From assembly GCA_900539325.1 (NCBI GenBank), contig UQCC01000009.1:36658-100657 (forward strand): 64,000 bases of DNA, in the 5' to 3' direction. The translations under genes and the position numbers were made by a program. Numbering within the stretch: the first letter of the stretch is position 1; the number at the start of each line of letters is the position of its first letter. Origin of the DNA: an uncultured Eubacterium sp. (lineage in GTDB: Bacteria; Bacillota; Clostridia; Oscillospirales; Acutalibacteraceae). Of the stretch, positions 41,713 through 50,170 are shown piece after piece. The notes beneath the pieces were generated by a model that made no database searches, had not been told where the DNA came from, and saw only the letters and a program-made list of their open reading frames with translations.

Positions 41713-44709
41713 TTATACCCCTTTCTTTAATAACGAAAATACAGATTGCTTAATATTATCATCTATTTCTTCATCTTCCAAAACAGCATTTGCGACCTGA
41801 CTGTATGAGCGTTTAACTATCGGAGAATAGAAAAACATTCCGTCAATGTTTACATATCCTCTTACCGAAGCGATTGTATTTAATTCGGATTTCGGTATTT
41901 GAGTCAATACCAAATTAAAATATGTAGTGTCGCCGTTTTGTACTGTATTTTTTGCTTTAAATCTTCTGTCGGCTCTGTTGTAATTCAAAGTATCGGTATC
42001 GGAATACGTAATCAAAAATCCGTAGTTAACAGTTGTAGCCATATCCTCCAGTTCATCCAATCTGTCCCAGCTAAAGCCAAATCTCATACCCACATTGTTT
42101 ACACGAATTTGTGCTCCCAATGCATTTACATAATCATCGGCACTGACAATTTCACTGCAACCGAATTTGTCGTTCTTTGCGGAATTTACCGCATTTGAAT
42201 CGGACACAGTAATAATTGTATACTTATACGGAGCTGTTTCAACCGAATTAAGATTTACACTGTAAGAAAAGTCTTTTCCTGCATATACCTTTAAATTGTT
42301 TTCTATATTTAATGCTAAATTCTTACATTTCGGAATAAAAAGTAAACTCAAATTTTTACAATTTAAAAATGGATAACTTTTTTCATAACTGTCGCAAGCA
42401 GAATCAGTGCCGACATTTACTGCGTTCGGCAAATACAGCAACTTTAAATTTTCACAATTTCTGAACATACCCGGTGTAATTTGTTTTAAACTGCCAAGCT
42501 TTATTAATTCCGCCTTAGCTCCGTCAAATATCCAAGGTGCTACCACAGAATTCAGTTTGTCTGCTATTATTTTTTTAAAACCGGAATGTGCAAGACCTTT
42601 TTGTGTAACACTTGATAAATTAGGCGCAATTAAATCGACATTGCAATTATAGCAATCATAAAATGCCATTCTTTGAATAGTGGCAATATTTGGAATATTT
42701 ACATAATTAAGCTTATCACATTTGTAAAAAGCTTTTGACAAATATCTTACTTTCGGTAAGTCGGCTTTTTCTATCGGAGTTTCAAAAAATGCCTCATCAT
42801 ATATTTTGAGTGCTTCGGGGAAATATACCTCTTTGATTTTTGTTCTCTTAAAACAAGAATGTTTAATTCCTTCAACTCCGTTTGCAACTATTGATGACAA
42901 AGGCGTATTTGCAAACGCATATTCAGAAAGTAAGGTAACAGAGTCGGGCAAAACAATACTGTTAATATCAGAAAACTTAAAGCATTGTTTTCCGATGCTT
43001 TCCGGCGTTATCCCGTCTATTTTATCGGGAATAACCAAATTCTTTTCACTGCCTAAATAAGCTAATATTGTGCCGTCTGCATCAATCTTATAATCGGATT
43101 CACCGTTTTTATGAATATAATAATCAAGACTCAGGAACTTGCTGTGTAGCTTTGAGCCTATCCTTGGATAAGCGGCGGCAATAATTCTTGTATCCTCGGT
43201 TACATTTATTGGATTTTTATATACCGTACCGTTTTCTTTTGTAGGCAAACTGCCGTCTGTTGTGTATATAATATCAACCAGTGACAGTGAATTTGAACAT
43301 TTCAATTCAACATTGATGTCATCCTTATAAACTCCGGAAGTGTAATTTGATGTGACATTTGCATACCTTGAGCCCTCTATTATATTAGTAAAATTAACAA
43401 CACCTATTCCGTATTGCTTATTACAATCTCCTTTTCTGAAAGGAATTGCTGTGTCATATAAGCATTGTCTGACCTGAGCCGGAGTATAATCCTTATGTTC
43501 CATAAGAGTCAAAGCAGCCGCCGATGCAACAATCGGTGATGAAAAAGAAGTTCCGCTCACATCAAAAAGTGATTGCTTAAGTTCATTATTTACATAATTA
43601 TAACCGTAGGTATACACATTATACGGAGCGGCAATATCGGTTATGCATGAATAACTTGATTTATCATGCGGAACTCCTTTTGAAGTTGTTCCCGCAACAG
43701 CTATAACATTATCATATCCCCCCGGAGATACAGCATAACTTATTTCACCGCCTGTGTTACCTAATGAAGAAACCATTGTGACTCCGGCATTATTTAAATC
43801 ATTAATAAGGTCTTCTTCTTTATTAACAAGAGCATTCAGACCTTTATCTTCTCCGCTAAAAGACATATTAATTATATCCGGCTTATCGTTTGCCTCATTA
43901 ATATATGAAAGAGCCAATTCGATACTTGAAGTATAAATATTCCCGTTTTTATCAGCTATCTTATAATGCTTTATTTTAACATTACTCGGAGTGCATGATA
44001 CTATAACACTCGAAACAAGAGTGCCATGCTCTTTTAATATCGGACGGGTTTCCAGTTCATCATTAGAAGCATCTGATGAAAAATCCATATATGTACGGAT
44101 TACTCTATCTTTAAAAACATCAAGAGAATATTGAATACCCGTATCAAGAACAGCAACAACAATCTGTGATTTTATTTTGTTTTTATAATAATCAAGAGCT
44201 GTATTTACATCACTTTCCGAATCCACACTCAAGGTATTGAAACTATCTGTATAAGCAGTTATCGAACTTGATTTGACGCTGTCCACAGATGTTTGTTTTA
44301 CAACATCTTTATTTTCTGCGTTTTCACTTTTAAAAACAGAATCATAATACGGCTCATATCCGCTATTGTAAAACTGTTCAAAAGCATATTTTGCATCAGC
44401 TTCATTTTTATATTGAATATAATTACTTCCATAAATATATGCAAATGATACAGAATCGTATGTTTCTGACAAAGGAGCTCCGTTTGATACAATAATTCTA
44501 TCGGCAACACATACGGACTCTTCGGGATTCTTTTCCAACTCCGTTCTATACTCTGTATCGTTTTTATACATATGCGCCAACGAATCAATAACACTTTCTA
44601 CGTCTGACTGTTTTGCTTGTGCCGAAATATAATTATTCATCGGACTTATCGTTCCAAGCATTATACAAATCATTATACATATACTGATTATTCTTTTACT
44701 TTTTTTCAT
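41713..44709 (-). CDS. Secreted subtilisin-like (S8) protease with chitobiase-C-like and leucine-rich-repeat domains
   Basis: The start at 44709 (AAAAGGAG before it) gives 998 residues. Signal peptide 1-30, then an N-terminal region (about 35-165). S8 domain: Asp189 in VAVLDTGIQ, His228 in EHGTLVSS, Asn of SSLGNTGGE, Ser388 in SGTSFSSPIVA. Residues about 450-520 resemble the chitobiase C-terminal bridging domain (IIYTTDGSLPTKENGTVYKN). From about 540 to 820 are BspA-type leucine-rich repeats (IDGITPESIGKQCFKFSDIN). The last 150 residues are unassigned; no sortase motif. A secreted or cell-associated protease, heading an operon with a small peptide and a lipoprotein. Confidence 0.9.
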   Translation of the reverse strand: MKKSKRIISICIMICIMLGTISPMNNYISAQAKQSDVESVIDSLAHMYKNDTEYRTELEKNPEESVCVADRIIVSNGAPLSETYDSVSFAYIYGSNYIQYKNEADAKYAFEQFYNSGYEPYYDSVFKSENAENKDVVKQTSVDSVKSSSITAYTDSFNTLSVDSESDVNTALDYYKNKIKSQIVVAVLDTGIQYSLDVFKDRVIRTYMDFSSDASNDELETRPILKEHGTLVSSVIVSCTPSNVKIKHYKIADKNGNIYTSSIELALSYINEANDKPDIINMSFSGEDKGLNALVNKEEDLINDLNNAGVTMVSSLGNTGGEISYAVSPGGYDNVIAVAGTTSKGVPHDKSSYSCITDIAAPYNVYTYGYNYVNNELKQSLFDVSGTSFSSPIVASAAALTLMEHKDYTPAQVRQCLYDTAIPFRKGDCNKQYGIGVVNFTNIIEGSRYANVTSNYTSGVYKDDINVELKCSNSLSLVDIIYTTDGSLPTKENGTVYKNPINVTEDTRIIAAAYPRIGSKLHSKFLSLDYYIHKNGESDYKIDADGTILAYLGSEKNLVIPDKIDGITPESIGKQCFKFSDINSIVLPDSVTLLSEYAFANTPLSSIVANGVEGIKHSCFKRTKIKEVYFPEALKIYDEAFFETPIEKADLPKVRYLSKAFYKCDKLNYVNIPNIATIQRMAFYDCYNCNVDLIAPNLSSVTQKGLAHSGFKKIIADKLNSVVAPWIFDGAKAELIKLGSLKQITPGMFRNCENLKLLYLPNAVNVGTDSACDSYEKSYPFLNCKNLSLLFIPKCKNLALNIENNLKVYAGKDFSYSVNLNSVETAPYKYTIITVSDSNAVNSAKNDKFGCSEIVSADDYVNALGAQIRVNNVGMRFGFSWDRLDELEDMATTVNYGFLITYSDTDTLNYNRADRRFKAKNTVQNGDTTYFNLVLTQIPKSELNTIASVRGYVNIDGMFFYSPIVKRSYSQVANAVLEDEEIDDNIKQSVFSLLKKGV

Positions 44710-44768
44710 TAAATTCTCCTTTTTGTTTAAAAATAAATACATTATAAATATAAATATTAATAAACAAA

Positions 44769-44818
44769 TATCAAGATATATTGATAAATGCAGAAAAATA
44801 GAGGATAAGTGCAGAAAA
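44769..44818 (-). promoter_or_regulatory. Subtilase operon promoter with 21-bp-period direct repeat (candidate LytTR sites)
   Basis: Two 15-bp direct repeats on the minus strand, TTTTCTGCACTTATC (44804-44818) and TTTTCTGCATTTATC (44783-44797), differ at one base and are exactly 21 bp apart. They end 8 bp before a possible -35 TTGATA (44769-44774). LytTR regulators bind such two-turn direct repeats just upstream of the -35; the LytTR regulator gene is the next operon upstream. Confidence 0.6.
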
Positions 44819-44833
44819 CAAGTTGAAATAAAA

Positions 44834-44859
44834 AATGCCTCGGAATTAACCGAGACATT
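44834..44859 (-). terminator. Terminator of the two-component system operon
   Basis: A 10-bp stem (44834-44843 with 44850-44859, one G-U pair in the minus-strand RNA), 6-nt loop, then TTTTTTATT. It starts 14 bp after the kinase stop codon. Confidence 0.88.
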
Positions 44860-44872
44860 TTAACGGAGCGTT

Positions 44873-46156
44873 TTATTTTTTTGAAAACACTATATCTGTT
44901 TCAAACATTTTTGATTTATCATCATATTTCCAATCATAAATTGCATTATATTTTTTTATTACATTTTTGATACTTTTTGTACCAAAGCCATGAAATGATT
45001 TATCATTTTTAGACGTTTTCAAAATTCCGTTTTTATTTATCGGAGCAAAATCGCAACTGTTTTTTACTAATAATCCATCATACATAGCGTTTTTAGAAAA
45101 TAAATACAACTGAATAATTTTGCTGTTAGACTTTTCTGCTGCTTCTATTGCATTATCCAATATGTTATTCATCAAAGTAGACAAATCAACATCATCAATA
45201 TAAGAAAGATTTGCTGTTTTCACATCAATATCAAATTGAATATTTTTACTATCGCAAAGTCTTGAATACTTACTGATTATTAAATCTAACATTTTGTTTT
45301 TACTTATACCTATACGAGAAAAGTGTTCAATATTTGGGTATAATTTATCGACATAATCTTGAACGGCATTTATATCCTCAAGATTTCTTATCTGCGTTAA
45401 ATGATTTTTTATATCGTGTGAAAATAAATGCATTTCTTTATTTGTTTGTTCTAATATTTCATAATATTTTTCATCTTGTTCTTGTTGACGTTGAATTTCT
45501 TTGATTTCATGAAGTTCATTTGAGTTCTTTAACGAAAATTCATATATTACAAATACTAATATATTTGCAAAAAGAATACCTATGCAGGAAACTATCCAAA
45601 GTACATTCATGATTTGAGTTAATGTAATTTGATATGTAATATACCTAAAACATATTAAAATAAACATACTTGATAGTGGCATGACAAAAAGTAACCAAAA
45701 AAATTTATTGTCAGTGCTTTCTTTTTGAGCCAAAAATTTCAATATTACCATCATAATTGAAAAATACAAAAGCTTACTAATTACTGTTACAAACACATAT
45801 GCCGATATGTTTTTTTCTAATGCATTAAAATCGTCAAAGAAAGCCACACCGATTATTGAAGTTATAATTTCCGTTGCAAACATTACAATTAAAAACAACA
45901 GCGAATGGAATAAAGCTGTTTTGAAGCTTATATCATAAAGAAAATAAAATAATAAGGTATATGACAAAAACATAAGCGCTATATTTAAATATGTTATATT
46001 AAGTTGATATACACATCCGAGAAACGTTGTATTTAATAAAAATATAACGATTCTGGCTTTTCGGCTTTTCTTTTCACTAAATAATGTATCAGAATAATAA
46101 AAAACCATCAAAAACTCAAATAAATACATGAATATATCAATAATTATTTTAGTCAT
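44873..46156 (-). CDS. AgrC-like sensor histidine kinase (GHKL ATPase)
   Basis: 427 residues. The N-terminal 200 residues form about six membrane helices, a sensor shape used by peptide-pheromone receptors. A short coiled linker is followed by the phospho-acceptor His247 in FSHDIKNHLTQIRNL, typical of the HPK10/AgrC group. The GHKL ATPase has the N box LMNNILDNAIEAAEKS and the G box KSFHGFGTKSIKNV. It overlaps the regulator gene by 8 bp. No agrB/agrD-type genes are seen nearby, so the signal is unknown; the adjacent 46-residue peptide is one candidate (inference). Confidence 0.92.
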   Translation of the reverse strand: MTKIIIDIFMYLFEFLMVFYYSDTLFSEKKSRKARIVIFLLNTTFLGCVYQLNITYLNIALMFLSYTLLFYFLYDISFKTALFHSLLFLIVMFATEIITSIIGVAFFDDFNALEKNISAYVFVTVISKLLYFSIMMVILKFLAQKESTDNKFFWLLFVMPLSSMFILICFRYITYQITLTQIMNVLWIVSCIGILFANILVFVIYEFSLKNSNELHEIKEIQRQQEQDEKYYEILEQTNKEMHLFSHDIKNHLTQIRNLEDINAVQDYVDKLYPNIEHFSRIGISKNKMLDLIISKYSRLCDSKNIQFDIDVKTANLSYIDDVDLSTLMNNILDNAIEAAEKSNSKIIQLYLFSKNAMYDGLLVKNSCDFAPINKNGILKTSKNDKSFHGFGTKSIKNVIKKYNAIYDWKYDDKSKMFETDIVFSKK

Positions 46157-46865
46157 TTTTAAAGTCCTCTCCGATAAAATCTAAGAACCGTCTTTTAAAT
46201 ATTGGCTGTTTTCTTGTTGCAATTGAAATTTTTATAAAAGAGTAAGGCTCTAATAAGGATAACTCTTCTCGCTTGTAACTTTTAATATAATTTAAATTTA
46301 CAATAAAACTATTATGTGGTACTGCAAAACAAGTGGAATTTAAGAAAGTACGAAGCTTTTTGATTGGTTCCTTGATTCTGTAATATGAGTTTTTAGTATA
46401 GACATATACGCTCTTGAATTTTGCTTCAACATAGACTATATCAGAACACCTAAGACGTATAATTTGATTGCCTTTTGTTGTGAATGTAATAATGCTTTCA
46501 TTAATTATCGATAATGCCTTATCAAGGGCAGAGAATATACGTCCTTGTGTCACCGGTTTATCAATATAGCGTGTGACATTAATGTCCATAGCGTCATCTA
46601 AATATTGACGATAAGAAGTTACAATTAAAATCACTGTATGCTTGTCCTTTGATTGAATATTTTTGGCAATTTCAATTCCGTTTGAATCGCCTAATTCTAT
46701 ATCAAGAAAAAGAATATCATAATTAACTTGCGAATTTAATAAATCCGTTCCATTTTTAAAATCATCAATTATGTACTCTATATTATGAATTTTAAAATAC
46801 TCATTTGCAAATGCCTTTATTGAAAGTCTGTATTCTGTTATATCATCACAAATTGCAATTTTCAT
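46149..46865 (-). CDS. LytTR-family response regulator (AgrA-like)
   Basis: 238 residues. The receiver domain is at 1-120 with MKIAICDD, phospho-acceptor Asp55 in ILFLDIELGDSNG and the conserved Lys in RYIDKPVT. The LytTR DNA-binding domain is at about 130-235 (IRLRCSDIVYVEAKFKSVYV; FAVPHNSFIVNLNYIKSYK). First gene of the operon, before the kinase. The likely target is the subtilase promoter just downstream of this operon, where a 21-bp-period direct repeat lies. Confidence 0.93.
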   Translation of the reverse strand: MKIAICDDITEYRLSIKAFANEYFKIHNIEYIIDDFKNGTDLLNSQVNYDILFLDIELGDSNGIEIAKNIQSKDKHTVILIVTSYRQYLDDAMDINVTRYIDKPVTQGRIFSALDKALSIINESIITFTTKGNQIIRLRCSDIVYVEAKFKSVYVYTKNSYYRIKEPIKKLRTFLNSTCFAVPHNSFIVNLNYIKSYKREELSLLEPYSFIKISIATRKQPIFKRRFLDFIGEDFKND

Positions 46866-46887
46866 ATTATCATTCCTAAATAAAAAA

Positions 46888-46935
46888 ATCGTATAATCAT
46901 AAATTAATTATACGATGATGGGTATTTAATTGCAA
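46888..46935 (-). promoter_or_regulatory. Two-component operon promoter inside an inverted repeat
   Basis: Minus-strand TTGCAA (46930-46935), 17-bp spacer, TATAAT (46907-46912). The -10 is part of a 29-bp inverted repeat ATCGTATAAT-N9-ATTATACGAT (46888-46897, 46907-46916), so start-site access could be self-controlled. Confidence 0.62.
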
Positions 46936-47030
46936 GTGACTTTATTTTAAGAAAACATCAAATTAAGCAACCGCCTGTATAAAAAGGTTTCTTGCAGTTA
47001 TTTCAAAAACTGTAATTAGTCACTTCGACC

Positions 47031-47070
47031 AAAAAACCTCTCATTTGCGCAACGGCAAATGAGAGGTTTT
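47031..47070 (-). terminator. Terminator after the MFS gene
   Basis: A 17-bp perfect stem (47031-47047 with 47054-47070), 6-nt loop, T-rich on both strands; it begins 2 bp after the MFS stop codon. Confidence 0.93.
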
Positions 47071-47072
47071 TG

Positions 47073-48275
47073 TTATTTTAAATTGTTCTTAATTCTGTAT
47101 GTCATTGACGACGGGTGTTTGCTTCCCCAAAGGAAATAAATAATTACCGAAACGATATTTGCAATCGAAATAATCGCAAACATATGATTATATCCCACGC
47201 TGTCGATGAGCACACCGGCAATACCGCCACCGATTCCTATGCCGATGTCGTATGCGCAAAGGAAAGTGGAATTTGCCGCACCACGGCGCTCCGGCGGAGC
47301 AATGTTGACAGCCATAGCCTGAAGTGCAGGCTCAATACCGCCAAAGGCAAAGCCCGAAAATACACCTGAAATGATAAATGTAACATTATTCGGAACGAAT
47401 GCAAGCAAAAGCAAAGCCGCAAGCATAAGAATATTGCACGCATACACAAAAATGCCCTCGCCTCTTTTGTCGGCTTGCTTGCCAATGAGTACCCTTGTCA
47501 AAAACAGCATAACAGCCATAACTGTGAAATATACACCGCCCGAAAGAGTGATTTTGTCGGTTTGTGATGCAAATTTTAGCGTGTAATTTTCAAGTGCACC
47601 GTATGTTAAAAGAAATACAAGCACAACACACGAAGCAGGCAAAGCGTCCTTGTCTATGAGTCCTTTAATATTAAGCGGTTTCTTTTCAATGTCCAATTTA
47701 GGCACTTTCAAAAAAGCAAACAGCACAAGACACAAAACCATACATCCTGTTGAAACGCCAAACAGCACCGTAAAACTCTTGTTCATCAAAGCTTCGCCGA
47801 TTGCAGGTGCACAGGCTGTGGCAAGAGCCGTTGCCATGCCGAACATACCCATACCCTCGGAAAAACGCTCCTTTGGTATAATATCCGAAGCTATTGTTGA
47901 TGTTGAAGTGTTTGAAAATGCAAGAGCAAATCCGTGAATCATACGAAATACAACAGCAAGTGCAATAGACGACAGCACGGTATAAACAAGCAAATAACCC
48001 ATAGGCATCAGCGCCATACCTAAAATGCCAACGAGCAAAATTAACTTTCGTTTGCCGTTGTCAAGCATCCAACCGACAAACGGTCGGCACACAACCGACA
48101 CAACGCAAAACAGCGTTACGCACAAACCCGATATACTGTCGGAATATCCGAGAAATGATATAAAAAACGGAAAGGTTGACAGTATCATCAAGTGATTTAA
48201 AAATACAAGGAAGTTGACTACAATAATTATAATAAAATCCTTGCTCCAAAGTTTTACATTCGATTTTTCTTTCAT
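47073..48275 (-). CDS. Major facilitator superfamily transporter
   Basis: The ATG at 48275 (AGGATG upstream) is preferred to an extended frame; 400 residues with twelve predicted helices. The MFS loop 2-3 signature is seen as RPFVGWMLDNGKRKL and its relaxed repeat as RVLIGKQADKRGEG. Other features are GFALAFSNTSTSTIASDIIP in helices 4-5 and PPERRGAANSTF in the second half. This pattern fits sugar or drug efflux-type MFS proteins (YfcJ/AraJ-like). The substrate cannot be deduced, and neighbours give no clue. Confidence 0.85.
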   Translation of the reverse strand: MKEKSNVKLWSKDFIIIIVVNFLVFLNHLMILSTFPFFISFLGYSDSISGLCVTLFCVVSVVCRPFVGWMLDNGKRKLILLVGILGMALMPMGYLLVYTVLSSIALAVVFRMIHGFALAFSNTSTSTIASDIIPKERFSEGMGMFGMATALATACAPAIGEALMNKSFTVLFGVSTGCMVLCLVLFAFLKVPKLDIEKKPLNIKGLIDKDALPASCVVLVFLLTYGALENYTLKFASQTDKITLSGGVYFTVMAVMLFLTRVLIGKQADKRGEGIFVYACNILMLAALLLLAFVPNNVTFIISGVFSGFAFGGIEPALQAMAVNIAPPERRGAANSTFLCAYDIGIGIGGGIAGVLIDSVGYNHMFAIISIANIVSVIIYFLWGSKHPSSMTYRIKNNLK

Positions 48276-48309
48276 AAAACACCATCCTATCTTATTTGAG
48301 CAAAAGAAA

Positions 48310-48337
48310 AAGCGCAAGCCCATCCGGACTTACGCTT
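48310..48337 (-). terminator. Minus-strand terminator of the unknown-gene cluster
   Basis: AAGCGTAAGTCC-GGAT-GGGCTTGCGCTT in the minus-strand RNA pairs over 12 bp using two G-U pairs, then TTTTTC. On the plus strand the same positions are A-C mismatches, so it works only in the minus direction. It lies just before the MFS start. Confidence 0.8.
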
Positions 48338-48469
48338 CAGACTGTTGATAAAGTTCGCAAGAAAACGAAATTCAAAAACTTTCTCAATAGCCTATTTTCG
48401 CTACTCGATGCTTTGTATTATATCACCTGAAAAATCAAAAAGTCAAATGTTTTTTAACAGAATACCGAA

Positions 48470-49147
48470 TTAATCATTTTTAACGGCTGATTGATTTAGC
48501 CTTTTGTATTCAGGGTCATTTTTAACATTTCCGATAAAAACAGGTCTGCACTCAAGACGAGGATACTTTTCAATCAAGTAATTATATAATTCCAAAGAAA
48601 TAATCACTGTATATGAACCGACCTCGCCGTCAAGGCAGTTTATATGTTTCATTTTGTCAAACGCTTCTTTAGAAATGTATACAGGACAACCCAAACGATT
48701 ATATGCGTCAAAATAGCTGTCATCAACTTCAAACTTTTTTGTTTTGCAATGTTCGCAATAAAATATTTGTCTTTCTGCATTATTTTCGGTTATTGAAGGC
48801 AACATATTTTTAGGTGTAACCTGATATCCTAAAATTTCATTATTCTTTCTTGAATAAATCGGTCTGAAATTACTTTCCGCAATTCCAAACTCAAGCATAT
48901 CATTTTTTAGCTTTTCGGATACTCCGCTGTCATAAGTATCTAAAAGATAATAGTCTTTGTTTTTCGGAAATGAGGATTTCGGATATTCATAGTCTTTTTT
49001 CTGCTCAACTTCATTTTTGCACTTAGGACACAGATAAAAATAATCATCATAACAATCGGCAGAATATCTGTATACTAACTTAACAAAATTAAATTGATAT
49101 GCGACCGCCTTGCTGCAATCGCCCCACTTCTTTTCAGCGTAAGTCAT
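48470..49147 (-). CDS. Unknown protein with two CxxC metal-binding knuckles
   Basis: A 225-residue soluble protein; no family recognised. Two knuckles, LCPKCKNEV near residue 40 and YCEHCKTKKF near residue 130, probably hold one zinc. The rest is a mixed alpha/beta sequence rich in Tyr and charged residues. Last of four genes (51247 to 48470) with short gaps and no internal terminator seen. Such a mix of small unrelated soluble genes can be an immunity-protein array, but no toxin gene is present, so that is only a possibility. Confidence 0.6.
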   Translation of the reverse strand: MTYAEKKWGDCSKAVAYQFNFVKLVYRYSADCYDDYFYLCPKCKNEVEQKKDYEYPKSSFPKNKDYYLLDTYDSGVSEKLKNDMLEFGIAESNFRPIYSRKNNEILGYQVTPKNMLPSITENNAERQIFYCEHCKTKKFEVDDSYFDAYNRLGCPVYISKEAFDKMKHINCLDGEVGSYTVIISLELYNYLIEKYPRLECRPVFIGNVKNDPEYKRLNQSAVKND

Positions 49148-49190
49148 AATTAAACCTTAACTTTCTCCTTTAATCAAAACATTCAAATTA

Positions 49191-49628
49191 CTATCTGCAT
49201 TCGGGCCAAATAATCTCGTCATCATTTTTAAACAACGGTGAGAAAGCAAAGGATGTTACTTCGTTGAATTCCAAAGTGAAATAAGTGTTGCAGTCATTAA
49301 AGTAAACCGTATCAAAATAATCGTAACTGTCGACTTCGTAGTTTTCATATCCGTTCTTTTTCATAAAAGACAGCAATTCGTCAAACGACATTCCGATAAC
49401 TTCGGTTGACAGAAAAGTGACTTCCTTTTTGAAAACTTCAATAGAATAAAGCCGATTGCCTTCTTCAAAATCGAAAATCAATTTTAGTTTTAACGAATTA
49501 TATAAGAACTCTTTGTTGTCATCAATGCCTGCAATAGCCCTATCAGGCATACCGAGTGTTGCAATTACTTCGTTTTCTGTCATACCGAATATAATATTTG
49601 ACAATCCTTTTCCGATTTCAACATTCAT
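49191..49628 (-). CDS. BamE-like-motif small protein, copy 2 of a tandem pair
   Basis: A 145-residue protein that is a close paralogue of the gene at 49674 (roughly three quarters identical by eye, with long identical DNA blocks). It opens MNVEIGKGLSNIIFGMTENE and VIATLGMPDR, the pattern of SmpA/BamE-like folds, then beta strands and FMKKNGYENY. No signal peptide. Function unknown; this fold occurs among immunity proteins. Divergence is concentrated in residues 30-40 and 95-120. Confidence 0.6.
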   Translation of the reverse strand: MNVEIGKGLSNIIFGMTENEVIATLGMPDRAIAGIDDNKEFLYNSLKLKLIFDFEEGNRLYSIEVFKKEVTFLSTEVIGMSFDELLSFMKKNGYENYEVDSYDYFDTVYFNDCNTYFTLEFNEVTSFAFSPLFKNDDEIIWPECR

Positions 49629-49673
49629 TTTTATGTTTTCTCCTTTCTGTGCGTTGCATAAGGATTAAACTGT

Positions 49674-50102
49674 TTATTTAGGCCAAATAATTTCATCATT
49701 AATAAATAACGGTGAAAATTCAAACGATGTAACTTCGTTGAATTTTACAGTAAATGAAGTGTCGCATTCGTCAAAGAAAATTGTATCAAAATCTTCAAAA
49801 TCGTTAATTTTGTATTTTTTATATCCGTTATCTTTCATAAAGGACAATAGTTTATCAAACGACATTCCGATAACTTCGGTTGACAAAAAAGTGACTTCTT
49901 TTTTGAAAACTTCGATAGAATAAAGCCGATTGCCCTCTTCAAAACCGAAAAACAGTTTTAACTTTAGAGAATTATATAAAAACTCTTTACCGTCTTCTCT
50001 GCATGTGAGAATTCTATCAGGTTTGCCGAGTGTTGCAATTACTTCGTTTTCCGTCATTCCAAATATAATATTTGGCAATCCTTTTCCGATTTCAATATTC
50101 AT
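49674..50102 (-). CDS. BamE-like-motif small protein, copy 1 of a tandem pair
   Basis: 142 residues, paralogue of the gene 45 bp downstream. It shares IIFGMTENEVIATLG, EFLYNSLKLKL and the block FKKEVTFLSTEVIGMSFD; the C-terminus EIIWPK is also conserved. Predicted cytoplasmic, no motif for catalysis. The duplication is recent enough to be visible at DNA level, and the differences cluster on presumed surface segments, as if the copies bind different partners (inference). Confidence 0.6.
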   Translation of the reverse strand: MNIEIGKGLPNIIFGMTENEVIATLGKPDRILTCREDGKEFLYNSLKLKLFFGFEEGNRLYSIEVFKKEVTFLSTEVIGMSFDKLLSFMKDNGYKKYKINDFEDFDTIFFDECDTSFTVKFNEVTSFEFSPLFINDEIIWPK

Positions 50103-50170
50103 ATGCTTAACTTTCTACTTTAATAAACCGTGTGGATGATTTTCAGCGTAAAATACTGCCGTTAATCATA

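Noticed and set aside
44873..46865. Complete agr quorum-sensing locus
   Set aside because: Kinase and regulator are AgrC/AgrA-like, but no AgrB-type membrane peptidase or AgrD-type peptide gene is present.
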